Assembly: GCA_028291945.1 (NCBI GenBank)
Contig: JAQGNH010000492.1
Coordinates: 1 to 56,011 of the forward strand
Direction of reading: 5' to 3'
DNA: 56,011 nucleotides
Source of the DNA: Betaproteobacteria bacterium
GTDB lineage: Bacteria; Pseudomonadota; Gammaproteobacteria; Burkholderiales; SG8-41
Under the pieces are notes generated by a model. It was not told the origin of the DNA. It worked only from the letters and a program-made list of their open reading frames with translations, and made no database searches. The position numbers and the translations under genes are program-made. This document shows positions 43,896 through 52,192 of this stretch, piece by piece. Within the stretch, counting starts at the first letter, position 1. Every line of letters begins with the position of its first letter.

Positions 43896-45296
43896 CTATA
43901 ACAGAGTCCTCACGTCAGTAATCCGACCGGTGACCGCAGCGGCCGCGACCATCGCCGGGCTCATCAGGTGCGTGCGCGCGCCTTTGCCCTGGCGTCCTTC
44001 GAAGTTACGGTTAGAGCTCGACGCGCACCGCATTCCCGCGGGCACCGTGTCCCCGTTCATGGCCGCGCAGCTCGAGCAACTTGACGCGCGCCATTCGAAG
44101 CCCGCGTCCGTGAAGATACGGTCGAGGCCTTCGGCTTCCGCATCGCGCTTGATCTGCGACGATCCGGGCGACACCCAGGCCGGTACCACGACCTTGCGGC
44201 CTTTGAGTACTGCTGCGGCGGCGCGCAGGTCCTCGATACGGCCATTGGTGCAGGTGCCGATGAAAGCGCGGTCGATTTTGATGTCGGTGATCGGCATTCC
44301 CGCCGTCAGACCCATATAGGAGAGCGCCTGCTCGGCATGCGCCCGCTTGTCTGCAGACATCGCGCGCGGCTCCGGTATCGGCGCGCTCACCGGAGCGGCT
44401 TCTTCCGGTATCGTGCCCCACGTAATCGTCGGCTCGAGAGTGCTTCCCTCGAGGCGCACTTCGCGATCGAACGCTGCGCCGTCATCCGTCGGAAGCGTGC
44501 GCCACCACACGAGCGCGCGCTCCCAGTCGCCATTTTTCGGCGAGTACGGACGCCCTTGCAGATATTCGAACGTCGTATCGTCTGGTGCGATCATGCCTGC
44601 CCGTGCGCCGGCTTCGATCGACATGTTGCAAACGGTCATTCGGCCGTCCATGGATAGCGCGCGGATCGCCGAGCCCGCATACTCGATCACGTGACCGGTC
44701 GCGCCGCCGATTCCGATTTTGGCGATGATCGCGAGGATGACATCTTTCGCACTGACGCCCGGGCGCAACGCACCATCGACGACGATCCTCAGCGTCTTCG
44801 GCCTTTTCTGCCAGATGCACTGCGTGGCAAGGATCTGCTTGAGCTGCGAGGCGCCGGTGCCGAACGCGTACGCACCCACCGCGCCGTGAGTCGATGTATG
44901 CGAGTCACCGCACGTGATTGTGATCCCCGGTTGCGTGAGGCCGAGCTCCGCGCCGATCACATGAACGATGCCCTGGCGCGGATGGTCGAGTCCGAAATGC
45001 TCGACGCCGTTTGCAGCCGTATTCTTTTCGAGCAGCTCGATCATGTCGCGTGCTTCGCTGTCTGCCACGCCCGCCAATCCGAGCTCTCTGTTGAGCGTTG
45101 GGGCGTAATGGTCCGCGACAGCTGTCGTCTGCCTCGGCCTTCTCACCTTGAGGCCCTCCTTGGCGAGCGCGCCGAAAGCGTGAAACGAGCCTTCGTGAAC
45201 GAAATTGCGGTCGACGTAGAGGAGGACCTGGTCGCCTTCGCGCACGATGACGTGAGGCTCCCAGATTTTCTCGAACATCGTGCGCGGCGTGCTCAT
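43896..45296 (-). CDS. leuC: LeuC-like hydratase large subunit (4Fe-4S)
   Basis: 466 aa from the ATG at 45296 with GAGAGGA ahead. Aconitase fold with cluster and substrate motifs: CGDSHTSTHGAVGAYAFG, FIGTCTNGRIEDLRAAA, SSCSSCAAMNGDTVPAGMRCASSSNRNFEGRQG (split: the Cys pair is SSCSSC). Leucine-pathway LeuC usually has CxMNPDxL/ADRL at the step where this one has AMNGDTV, so the recognition loop differs. Together with LeuD it would move water on a hydroxy-acid. Transcribed 47 bases after a bug, which suggests a catabolic role. Confidence 0.9.
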   Translation of the reverse strand: MSTPRTMFEKIWEPHVIVREGDQVLLYVDRNFVHEGSFHAFGALAKEGLKVRRPRQTTAVADHYAPTLNRELGLAGVADSEARDMIELLEKNTAANGVEHFGLDHPRQGIVHVIGAELGLTQPGITITCGDSHTSTHGAVGAYAFGTGASQLKQILATQCIWQKRPKTLRIVVDGALRPGVSAKDVILAIIAKIGIGGATGHVIEYAGSAIRALSMDGRMTVCNMSIEAGARAGMIAPDDTTFEYLQGRPYSPKNGDWERALVWWRTLPTDDGAAFDREVRLEGSTLEPTITWGTIPEEAAPVSAPIPEPRAMSADKRAHAEQALSYMGLTAGMPITDIKIDRAFIGTCTNGRIEDLRAAAAVLKGRKVVVPAWVSPGSSQIKRDAEAEGLDRIFTDAGFEWRASSCSSCAAMNGDTVPAGMRCASSSNRNFEGRQGKGARTHLMSPAMVAAAAVTGRITDVRTLL

Positions 45297-45343
45297 GTCA
45301 TTCCTCTCGATCGCTGCGGGCGTGTCCATTCTATCCGAGGCGA

Positions 45344-46342
45344 TCAGTCCGGCGTTGCGCCTGTCTCTTTCACGATGCGAGCCCAGAACTCGGTCTGCAC
45401 CGTCATGAACGCGGTGAAATCCTCCGGCGATTTGCTGGTGACGAGCTCCACGCCGCCCGATGAGAGGCGGTTGCGCGCGTCAGTGTCGGAAAGCGCGCGC
45501 GTCGTGGCCGCATGCAGCTTGCGCACGATGGCACGCGGCGTCGCGGCCGGCGCAAAGAGCCCGGCCCACGAGCCGAGAGTCAGCTCCGGAAATCCGATCT
45601 CGATCATGGTGGGTGTCTCCGGCAACTGTGAGATGCGCTGAGGCGCCACCACCGCCAGAGCCCTGAGCTTACCTGCCTTGATGTGCGGCAGCACCGCGGT
45701 GACCGTCGTCATCGTCGCCGAGACTTCTCCGGCGAGAACGCCGGCAGTGACGCCGCCCGCGCCGGCCTTGTACGCGACGTGTACCAGCTTGATGCCGGTC
45801 TTGCTCATGAAATACTCGAACGCGAGCCGCTGCGCGCTGCCTACCGAAGCCGAGCCGTAGTTGAGCTGCGACGGCCGCGCTTTGGCGTAGGCGACGAACT
45901 CCTTGACCGTAGTGGCTGGAATCGAAGGATGCAGCGCCAGCGCGCCCGGCGTATCGGATACGAGCGTAATGCCGGCGAGATCGCGCAGAGGGCGGATCGC
46001 GAACTGCGGAATGAGGCTGGGATTGATCGCCATAGTGCCGACGTTGCCGAACAGCAATGTGTAACCGTCGGGGTTCGCGCGCGCCGCAGCTTCGACACCG
46101 ACATTGCCCGCAGCCCCGCTGCGATTGTCGACCACAATCTGCTGGCTCAATGCTTCACCGAGACGCTGCTGAAGAATGCGCGCGACGAAGTCGGACGCGC
46201 CGCCGGGTGCAAAAGGAACGATCATGCGGATCGGACGCGTCGGATAGTCGTTCCCGACCGTCGCCGTCTGAGCTGCTGCAGAGAATTGGGCCAGTAAACA
46301 AACTGCAGTCGCACCGATGCGCGCGGTGATGCTCCTCACCAT
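45344..46342 (-). CDS. Bug/TctC-family receptor heading the leuCD operon
   Basis: 332 aa. Signal peptide to about residue 25 (CLLAQFSAAAQ), a short linker, then YPTRPIRMIVPFAPGGASDFVAR, DNRSGAAGNVGVE, PDGYTLLFG, GSASVGSAQRLAFEY (RL where others have HL), HVAYKAGAGG (for HVPYKG) and LPETPTMIEIGFPE. GGAGCAGG precedes the ATG. It is the first gene of the minus-strand set bug-leuC-leuD, so its ligand is probably the substrate of the hydratase. Divergent from the LDH2-type gene. Confidence 0.92.
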   Translation of the reverse strand: MVRSITARIGATAVCLLAQFSAAAQTATVGNDYPTRPIRMIVPFAPGGASDFVARILQQRLGEALSQQIVVDNRSGAAGNVGVEAAARANPDGYTLLFGNVGTMAINPSLIPQFAIRPLRDLAGITLVSDTPGALALHPSIPATTVKEFVAYAKARPSQLNYGSASVGSAQRLAFEYFMSKTGIKLVHVAYKAGAGGVTAGVLAGEVSATMTTVTAVLPHIKAGKLRALAVVAPQRISQLPETPTMIEIGFPELTLGSWAGLFAPAATPRAIVRKLHAATTRALSDTDARNRLSSGGVELVTSKSPEDFTAFMTVQTEFWARIVKETGATPD

Positions 46343-46528
46343 CCTGCTCCCTACTTCGTGTTATGGGGCGCTGCAGACGATCCCAGCCGAGCAACCATTC
46401 TTGTCGTTGCGGGAAGTATGGCTACGCCCCTTCATCAGCGCAAACGATATTTGCTGATGACTTTTAATCAGGAAATGGGATGTCTATACTCTGCGGTCCC
46501 ATCAAACAACAAGAGCGCGACGCGCACG

Positions 46529-47512
46529 ATGCGACTGTCGATCATCGAAGCCACTGACCTTGCCGTGCGCACACTTACGCGCCATGGCATGCGCGAACAC
46601 ATTGCGCGGATGGTCGCAGATCATCTGGTGGACGCGGCGTTGGCGGGACATGAGTTCTCGAGTCTTGCGCGGCTTCCTACGCTCGTGGAGCTGATACGCA
46701 ACAGGCCCGCGGCGGGCGAGATACGCATCGAGCACGAAACCCAGTGCTCCGCGGCCATCGATGGCGGCGATAACATCGCGTACGCGGTGTCCGTTATCGC
46801 GATCGACAAAGCAATCGAGCTGTGCCACAAAAGCGGCATCGCAGTCGTTACCGCAAACAACACCTGGTTCAGCGGCAGGCTTGCCTACTATGTGGAGCGT
46901 GCAGCGCGGCAGGGATTCATCGGCCTGCATGCAATCCACGGTACGGCTCGCACGGCGCCGTTCGGTGGCACGGAGCCCCTGATGGGTACGAATCCCTACG
47001 CGATCGCATTCCCCAGTAAAGACGATCCGATCGTGATCGATATGGCGATGTCCGCGATGACGCACGGCGGCGCCAACCTCGCGAAAGCGAAAGGAGTGCC
47101 GTTGCCGCCCGGTCTCGCGATAGATAAAAACGGGAGTCCCACCACGGATCCCGCAGCTGCGCTCGCAGGCGCGTTTCTCACGTGGGGCGGCCATCGCGGC
47201 TATGCGCTCTCGGTCGCGGTGCAGCTCCTCGGCTTGCTCGCCGGCAACGAAGTCGTCGTGAAGGACAACAGCAAGTTCGGGTTGTTCTTTCTCGTAATCG
47301 ATCCCGCGATGCTGATTTCGACTGAGGACTTCAAGTCGCGCGTATCCGAGTTGCGGGCCCTGGTCGCCGGCAATCGACCCGGACGCGGCGTGGAGAAAGT
47401 GCGTGTCCCCGGCGACTCGAGCCTGCGCAAGCGCAATGGCGCCGCCGCCGTGAGCCATCCGATCATGCTCGACGACAAGATCTACACCCGTGTCTGCGAG
47501 CTTTTACAATGA
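46529..47512 (+). CDS. Ldh2/malate-lactate dehydrogenase-family oxidoreductase (copy 1)
   Basis: 327 aa from the ATG at 46529 (MRLSIIEATDLAVRTLTRHG); the frame is open upstream but the family start is here. It belongs to the LDH2/MDH2 NAD(P)-dependent family, unrelated to the classical lactate dehydrogenases: GHEFSSLARLPTLVE, IDGGDNIAYAVS, NNTWFSGRLAYYVERAARQGFIGLHA, GTNPYAIAFPS, DPAAALAGAFLTWGGHRGYALS and the C-terminal RVPGDSSLRKR. Oxidises 2-hydroxy acids such as malate, sulfolactate or ureidoglycolate. A clear paralog is at 50899. Confidence 0.93.
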   Translation: MRLSIIEATDLAVRTLTRHGMREHIARMVADHLVDAALAGHEFSSLARLPTLVELIRNRPAAGEIRIEHETQCSAAIDGGDNIAYAVSVIAIDKAIELCHKSGIAVVTANNTWFSGRLAYYVERAARQGFIGLHAIHGTARTAPFGGTEPLMGTNPYAIAFPSKDDPIVIDMAMSAMTHGGANLAKAKGVPLPPGLAIDKNGSPTTDPAAALAGAFLTWGGHRGYALSVAVQLLGLLAGNEVVVKDNSKFGLFFLVIDPAMLISTEDFKSRVSELRALVAGNRPGRGVEKVRVPGDSSLRKRNGAAAVSHPIMLDDKIYTRVCELLQ

Positions 47513-47637
47513 GCGAAGCTGATCAGTCGCGATCAGTTAATGTCGTTTGATTTCGCGCGAAGCCCTTTGCCATACTGCGCGCCAAACGCCTGTAACGAGC
47601 AGAAGGCCATCAGAAGGCACACTCGTGAGGAGGAACG

Positions 47638-48435
47638 ATGAAGCTTTGGTATCAGAGTCTCGCGCGGCAGACTGAGTCGACCCCTTACGGGGAGATGCTG
47701 CGCCGCGTGATCGATTCGGCCTGCGATCCCAGCACCTCGGTGCACATGCAGGGCGTAGCGGAGTCCGCCGGCATTGGCGTGCACTACCGCCTGCTGGAGT
47801 ATCACGACACCAAGGAGGTGATCTACAACGCGATGAAAGCGGAGCGGGAAGGTTACGACGCGTTTCTGATCGGCAACATCAGCGACGCGGGGATACGCGA
47901 GGCGCGCGAGGCCGTGAACATCCCGGTACTGGGCCTGTGCGAGACGAGCCTGCACATCGCGTGCATGATGGGCGCAAATTTCTCGCTCGTGACGATCAGC
48001 GAGAAATGGACGCCCCGGTTGCTCGAAAACGTGAGCCGCTATGGACTGGAGAGGCGGCTCGTCGCGGTGGAGCCGATGAATACCTCACCGCTTGATCTCA
48101 AGCGCTGCTTCGTCGAGCCGGATCACCTTAAAGCGATCGTCGCGCAGTTCAACGATTGCGCGGAGCGCCTGCTCGCGAAAGGCGCCGAGGTCATCGTCCC
48201 CGCCGGGGGCGACATCATCGTATTTCTCGCGGACGCCGGGATATTCGAGTTCAAGCGCGCGCCGATACTCAACGGCATCGTGGAGCTCGTGAAGATGGGC
48301 GAGCTCGCGGTCAAATTGAAGCGGAAGACGGGTCGCTTCACGAGCAAGCGTGGAGGCTACGCTGCGCCGAGTGGCGACTTCCTCGAGCGCGTTCGCAATT
48401 TCTATGGCCCGGAGATTTATCCGGGCGCCAAGTAA
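47638..48435 (+). CDS. Asp/Glu racemase-fold protein without the usual cysteines
   Basis: 265 aa with a strong GAGGAGG ribosome site before the ATG. The sequence follows the hydantoin-racemase/maleate-isomerase fold: YDAFLIGNISDAGIREAREAVNIPVLGLCETSLHIACMMG and GAEVIVPAGGDIIVFL. Where the catalytic Cys pair normally stands, this protein has Asn (IGNIS) and Pro/Ala (VPAGG). So it should not racemise by the standard two-Cys route. The only Cys near the site is in LCETS. Operon position: between an LDH2-type gene and a bug. Possibly a decarboxylase, an isomerase with altered chemistry or a binding protein. Confidence 0.85.
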   Translation: MKLWYQSLARQTESTPYGEMLRRVIDSACDPSTSVHMQGVAESAGIGVHYRLLEYHDTKEVIYNAMKAEREGYDAFLIGNISDAGIREAREAVNIPVLGLCETSLHIACMMGANFSLVTISEKWTPRLLENVSRYGLERRLVAVEPMNTSPLDLKRCFVEPDHLKAIVAQFNDCAERLLAKGAEVIVPAGGDIIVFLADAGIFEFKRAPILNGIVELVKMGELAVKLKRKTGRFTSKRGGYAAPSGDFLERVRNFYGPEIYPGAK

Positions 48436-48443
48436 GGCGGGTC

Positions 48444-49430
48444 ATGACACACGTGGACAGCAAACTATCGTGCTACCTCGCAGTAGCCACTGCAGCAGCG
48501 CTGGCCCTTGCGACGAATAGCGCCCAGGCGCAGGAATACCCGAGCAAGCCCGTGCGCATGGTCGCAGGAATGGCGGCGGGTGGCGGGGCGGATGCCAATG
48601 CACGCCGGCTCGCACTCATTCTGACCAAGATCCTCAAGCAGAACGTGCTCGTGGAAAACGTCGCGGGCGCGGCCGGTAATCTTGCAGCGCAGACGGTGTC
48701 GGGTGCGGGTCCCGACGGCTACACCCTGCTGTATGCATCGCATCCGATCATGGCGATCAATCCGTTGCTGTATGAAAAACTGCCCTTCAATCCCGATTCG
48801 CTCGTGCCGGTGGTGCTCGTCACTCAAACGCCGCATATCCTGCTCGTCACTCCGAGCTTGCCCGTTACCAAGGTGAGCGAGCTCGTGACGCTTGCCAAAG
48901 CGCGGCCGGGCACGCTGAACTACGGGAGCGGCGGTGTGGGCACTTCAATCCACCTCGCCGGCGAGCTCATGCAGAGCGTTGCGGGCGTGAGCATTACTCA
49001 TGTCACGTACCGAGGTGCTGCGCCTGCATTTGCCGCGCTGGTCGGCAACGAGATTCAACTTCTGTTCGACAGCAGCACGACGGCTATCGGTCACATGCGG
49101 GGCGGCCGCGTGCGTGGTCTCGGCATTGCGAGCGCCGCGCGCCTCTCCGTCGTGCCAGACCTGCCGACCCTGAACGAGAGCGGGCTTCCGGGATTCGAAG
49201 CGGGCGTGGGCCACGGGGTTCTCGTGCACAGTGCAACACCACCGGCGCGTATCGCCGCGCTCAATAAGGCGATCAACACGGCTCTCGGGGACACGGATCT
49301 CAGGAAGCAGATGTCCGATCTCGGTGTCGTGCTCGTAGGCGGCACGCCGGAACAGTTCCAGTCGTATCTCGCCGCCGAGCGCAGGAAATGGGGCGACGTC
49401 ATTCAGAAGCGCGGCATCAAAGTCGATTGA
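48444..49430 (+). CDS. Bug/TctC-family receptor (variant ligand loop)
   Basis: 328 aa from the ATG at 48444, 8 bases after the racemase-fold gene; an earlier in-frame start at 48156 would overlap that gene and is a mirror. Signal peptide to about residue 29 (LATNSAQAQ), then YPSKPVRMVAGMAAGGGADANAR. Landmarks: ENVAGAAGNLAAQ, PDGYTLL, GSGGVGTSIHLAGEL, HVTYRGAAPA and VPDLPTLNESGLPGFE. It is off-type in the first loop (AGMAAGGGADANA). Followed 50 bases later by a second bug. Confidence 0.92.
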   Translation: MTHVDSKLSCYLAVATAAALALATNSAQAQEYPSKPVRMVAGMAAGGGADANARRLALILTKILKQNVLVENVAGAAGNLAAQTVSGAGPDGYTLLYASHPIMAINPLLYEKLPFNPDSLVPVVLVTQTPHILLVTPSLPVTKVSELVTLAKARPGTLNYGSGGVGTSIHLAGELMQSVAGVSITHVTYRGAAPAFAALVGNEIQLLFDSSTTAIGHMRGGRVRGLGIASAARLSVVPDLPTLNESGLPGFEAGVGHGVLVHSATPPARIAALNKAINTALGDTDLRKQMSDLGVVLVGGTPEQFQSYLAAERRKWGDVIQKRGIKVD

Positions 49431-49480
49431 CCGGCCGCCGCCGAACCCTTTGACGCGTTCCACCCGAAGAGGAGTCGTGT

Positions 49481-50473
49481 TTGATTAGAAATCGCGCGCA
49501 CGCTTATGCTCTCGCAGCACTGGCGATCATCGCCGGGACCGTGCATGCTCAAGAACGCGCGCAGAAACACGCGAACGAGTATCCAACCAAGCCGGTTCGT
49601 TTCGTCGTGCCTTCGTCGCCCGGCGGCGGCGCTGACGTGCTTGCGCGCTCTCTTTCCCCGAAGTTGGCCGATGCGCTCCGGAAGCCACTCGTTGTGGAAA
49701 ATCGTTCCGGTGCAGGCGGCATCATCGGCTATGAGATTGTCGCGAACGCGCCGCCGGACGGTTACACGATTCTGATCGTCGCGGGGGGCTACACACTGAA
49801 TCCGAGCCTGTACGCCAAGCTGCCTTACGACACCCTCAAGGATTTCGAGCGCGTGTCGCTGATCGCGTGTGCGCCGAACCTGCTGGTCGTGCACAGCTCG
49901 GTGCCCGTAAGCTCGGTGCAGGAGCTGATCGCCTTTGCCAAAGCGAAGCCCAAGTACCTGAACTACGCGTCGTCAGGCGTGGGCACGACCAGTTACCTTT
50001 CGGCGGAGATATTCAAGTCGATGACGGGAGTCGATATGGTGCACGTGCCTTACAAAGGCGCGGGCGATTCGACTGCGGCCGCGATCGCCGGCCAGGTTCA
50101 CCTCATATTTTCCACGCCCAATGCACTCGTGCCGCAAGCTAAAGCGGGACGCGTGCGCGCGCTCGGCGTGACCTCCGCGCGGCGCCTGCCGGTTATCCCC
50201 GACGTTCCGACGATCGCCGAGACCGGTCTTACCGGCTACGAGGTCAACAATTGCTACGGTGTCCTCGTTCCGGCTAAAACGCCGGGCAACATCGTTGCGA
50301 AACTCAATTCCGAAATCGTTCGGGTCGTGCGCGTTCCGGAGATGCGTGCGCATCTCGAGAATCTCGGATTCGAAGTGCTTGGAACGACGCCCGAGCAGTT
50401 CACCGCTTTCGCCAGAACAGACATGACGAAATGGGCGAAAGATCTGAAGGCCGCCGGGATCAATCCGCAGTGA
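49481..50473 (+). CDS. Bug/TctC-family receptor
   Basis: 330 aa, start TTG at 49481 with GAGGAG 9 bases ahead. Signal peptide to about 24 (YALAALAIIAGTVHAQ), a 10-residue linker, then YPTKPVRFVVPSSPGGGADVLAR, ENRSGAGGIIGYE, PDGYTILIV, ASSGVGTTSYLSAEI (SYL for xHL), HVPYKGAGDS and IPDVPTIAETGLTGYE. Tandem with the bug before it. The remains of a third bug lie 170 bases downstream, so this spot once held at least three. Confidence 0.93.
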   Translation: MIRNRAHAYALAALAIIAGTVHAQERAQKHANEYPTKPVRFVVPSSPGGGADVLARSLSPKLADALRKPLVVENRSGAGGIIGYEIVANAPPDGYTILIVAGGYTLNPSLYAKLPYDTLKDFERVSLIACAPNLLVVHSSVPVSSVQELIAFAKAKPKYLNYASSGVGTTSYLSAEIFKSMTGVDMVHVPYKGAGDSTAAAIAGQVHLIFSTPNALVPQAKAGRVRALGVTSARRLPVIPDVPTIAETGLTGYEVNNCYGVLVPAKTPGNIVAKLNSEIVRVVRVPEMRAHLENLGFEVLGTTPEQFTAFARTDMTKWAKDLKAAGINPQ

Positions 50474-50585
50474 GCGACGTCGCCGCGTCGGTGAATGCAC
50501 GGCAGGACTTGAACATCACCGATGCAATTCCGGAACGCTGCGCGGAGATGTTGGACCGGTTCCTACAACCACTCAGGAGTACCAC

Positions 50586-50802
50586 ATGATCGTCGAAGAA
50601 AGAATGTATACGCTGTACGTCGGCAAGGTCCCGGAGTCGCGACGCGAACACGGCGATCGCGGATCCGGAATACCGGAAACAGATGACCGTAGACGGCATC
50701 AACGTCGTCGGCGGTTCCGCGGAGCAGTTCAAGCTGTTCCTCGCGAGCGAGCGCAAGCGCTGGGTGCCGCTGATCCAGAAGCTTGGGATCAAAGGACAGT
50801 AG
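50586..50802 (+). pseudogene. Chimeric remnant: NIPSNAP start joined to a Bug C-terminus (copy 1)
   Basis: A CAGGAG ribosome site and ATG at 50586 open IVEERMYTLYVGKVPE, the start of a NIPSNAP-family protein. After about 17 codons the match ends. From 50644, in another frame, the DNA encodes IADPEYRKQMTVDGINVVGG then SAEQFKLFLASERKRWVPLI and QKLGIKGQ, the last ~52 residues of a Bug protein, with a stop at 50800. An internal deletion seems to have joined the two genes. Translated as one frame it would be a scrambled 79-residue product. Confidence 0.85.
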
Positions 50803-50898
50803 AACGCGATGGACGCATTGAATAATATCATTTGCCCTTATTCGAACTGACCTGTCATATTGGCCGCGCAGCCCACCCATTCCAATCCAGAATAAGCG

Positions 50899-51885
50899 AT
50901 GCAGCTTTCCATTGCAGAAGCGACCGACCTCGCAATTCGCGCGCTGACCCGTGCGGGCATCAAGCAAGACGCCGCCGCGCTCGTGGCCGCCCATCTCGTG
51001 GATGCGAATCTCTGCGGTCACGAATTCTCGAGCCTGCCTCGCGTGCTCGCGATCGTGGAAGAGTTTCGCAAGAAAGCGCCGCCAGGCCCGATACGCGTCG
51101 TGCGAGAGAACGCGTGCTCCGCTGTGATCGATGGCGGAGACAATGTCGCGTATGTCGTTTCGATCACGGCTATCGACAAGGCGGTCGATATCTGCAGAAA
51201 AAATGGTGTCGCGGTCGTTGGCGCGAACAACACGTGGTTTAGCGGCCGCCTCGCGTATTACGTCGAGCGCGCGGCGCGTCAGGGCTACGTCGCCATGCAC
51301 ACGACGAACACCACTGCGCGCGTGGCGCCGTATGGCGGCATCGATCGGCTGATGGGGACGAACCCGCTCGCGATTGCATTTCCGAGCGACGACGATCCGC
51401 TGATCATCGACATCGGAACCTCGGCGACGACATGGGGTGACGTGGCGCTGGCGCGCACGAAAGGCGAGCCGCTGGCCGAAGGCGTGGCCGTCGATCCTCG
51501 AGGCAATCCGACAGTGGACCCGGCCGCCGCGCTCGAGGGCGCGTTCCTGCCGTGGGGAGGACATCGCGGCAGCGGCCTTTCGCTCGCGATCCAGTTGCTC
51601 GGCATACTTGTCGGAAGTGCGCCCGTCATCGACGACGTGAGCAATTACGGTTTGTTTTTTCTGGTGATCGATCCGGACATCCTGATGCCGGCCGCGCAGT
51701 ACAAGGCGCGTGTGTCGGAGCTGAGGCGAACGATTGCGGCGAACCGTCCGATGCCTGGAATGCCGCGAGTGCGCGTGCCGGGCGACGGCAGCCTGCAACG
51801 CCGCAAGGAACGACTCGCAGCGGGCGTGGTGAATCTGGATGAGCGGGTGTATGAACGCATACGGGAGCTGTGCGGCGAGCGTTAG
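50899..51885 (+). CDS. Ldh2/malate-lactate dehydrogenase-family oxidoreductase (copy 2)
   Basis: 328 aa, same family and layout as the gene at 46529: MQLSIAEATDLAIRALTRAG, GHEFSSLPRVLAIVEEF, IDGGDNVAYVVS, NNTWFSGRLAYYVERAARQG, MGTNPLAIAFPS, DPAAALEGAFLPWGGHRGSGLS and RVPGDGSLQRRK. The two share long identical stretches, so they stem from a duplication and have since drifted. Copy 2 has GSGL where copy 1 has GYAL near the active region. It follows the chimeric remnant by 96 bases. Likely a 2-hydroxy-acid dehydrogenase of related but different specificity. Confidence 0.93.
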   Translation: MQLSIAEATDLAIRALTRAGIKQDAAALVAAHLVDANLCGHEFSSLPRVLAIVEEFRKKAPPGPIRVVRENACSAVIDGGDNVAYVVSITAIDKAVDICRKNGVAVVGANNTWFSGRLAYYVERAARQGYVAMHTTNTTARVAPYGGIDRLMGTNPLAIAFPSDDDPLIIDIGTSATTWGDVALARTKGEPLAEGVAVDPRGNPTVDPAAALEGAFLPWGGHRGSGLSLAIQLLGILVGSAPVIDDVSNYGLFFLVIDPDILMPAAQYKARVSELRRTIAANRPMPGMPRVRVPGDGSLQRRKERLAAGVVNLDERVYERIRELCGER

Positions 51886-51888
51886 GTC

Positions 51889-52005
51889 GAATGATGAATG
51901 ATGAATGCGGAATGATGAATGTGAAGCGATGTGGCGACGAGTGACGAAGTGACACATGACGTAGTAACTCAGTGACGGAGTGACGGGGTGACGAGGTGAG
52001 GGAGC
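51889..52005 (+). repeat. GAATGAT and GTGACG-rich direct repeats
   Basis: First, 51889-51926 is a run of GAATGAT/GATGAAT words. Then 51935-52005 is a decaying tandem of nine-base units like GTGACGAAG, GTGACGGAG and GTGACGAGG. Similar GTCACT-rich runs occur at 15460-15525 and 25740-25800 on the other strand sense. No gene is present. Confidence 0.6.
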
Positions 52006-52011
52006 GGGTGT

Positions 52012-52108
52012 CTAGGAGCTATCTCAAAAAACGCGTTCGTGCTGAGCAGGGGCACGGTGCCCCGCAGTCGAAGTATGAACACCAACGTGTTTTTGAGATG
52101 AGTTCTAG
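52012..52108. repeat. Inverted repeat with ATCTCAAAAA ends
   Basis: Left arm at 52012-52040 (CTAGGAGCTATCTCAAAAAA) and right arm at 52080-52108 are complements with a few mismatches. The middle holds GTTCGTGCTGAGC and GTCGAAGTATGAAC around GGGGCACGGTGCCCC, a perfect 15-base palindrome with one central base. The inner words resemble a dispersed proteobacterial repeat. It lies upstream of the MmgE/PrpD gene. Confidence 0.6.
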
Positions 52109-52125
52109 TAGGGAAGTAACAAGCT

Positions 52126-52157
52126 TTCCTTCGTGTCCTTTGTGTCCTTCGTGGTAA
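52126..52157 (-). repeat. Single ACACAAAGG/ACACGAAGG repeat copy, minus orientation
   Basis: Ends GTGGTAA at 52157 and consists of the same nine-base units as the copies at 2767, 17512, 17669, 43631 and 43847. It lies 35 bases before the MmgE/PrpD start with no inverted partner nearby, unless lost. Confidence 0.8.
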
Positions 52158-52192
52158 ATGCTTTTAGAGCAGTTGACTGTGAAAGCCCATAG

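Noticed and set aside
50563-51957. 464-codon minus-strand frame
   Set aside because: Opposite the second LDH2-type gene and the chimeric remnant; Arg/His-rich mirror text.
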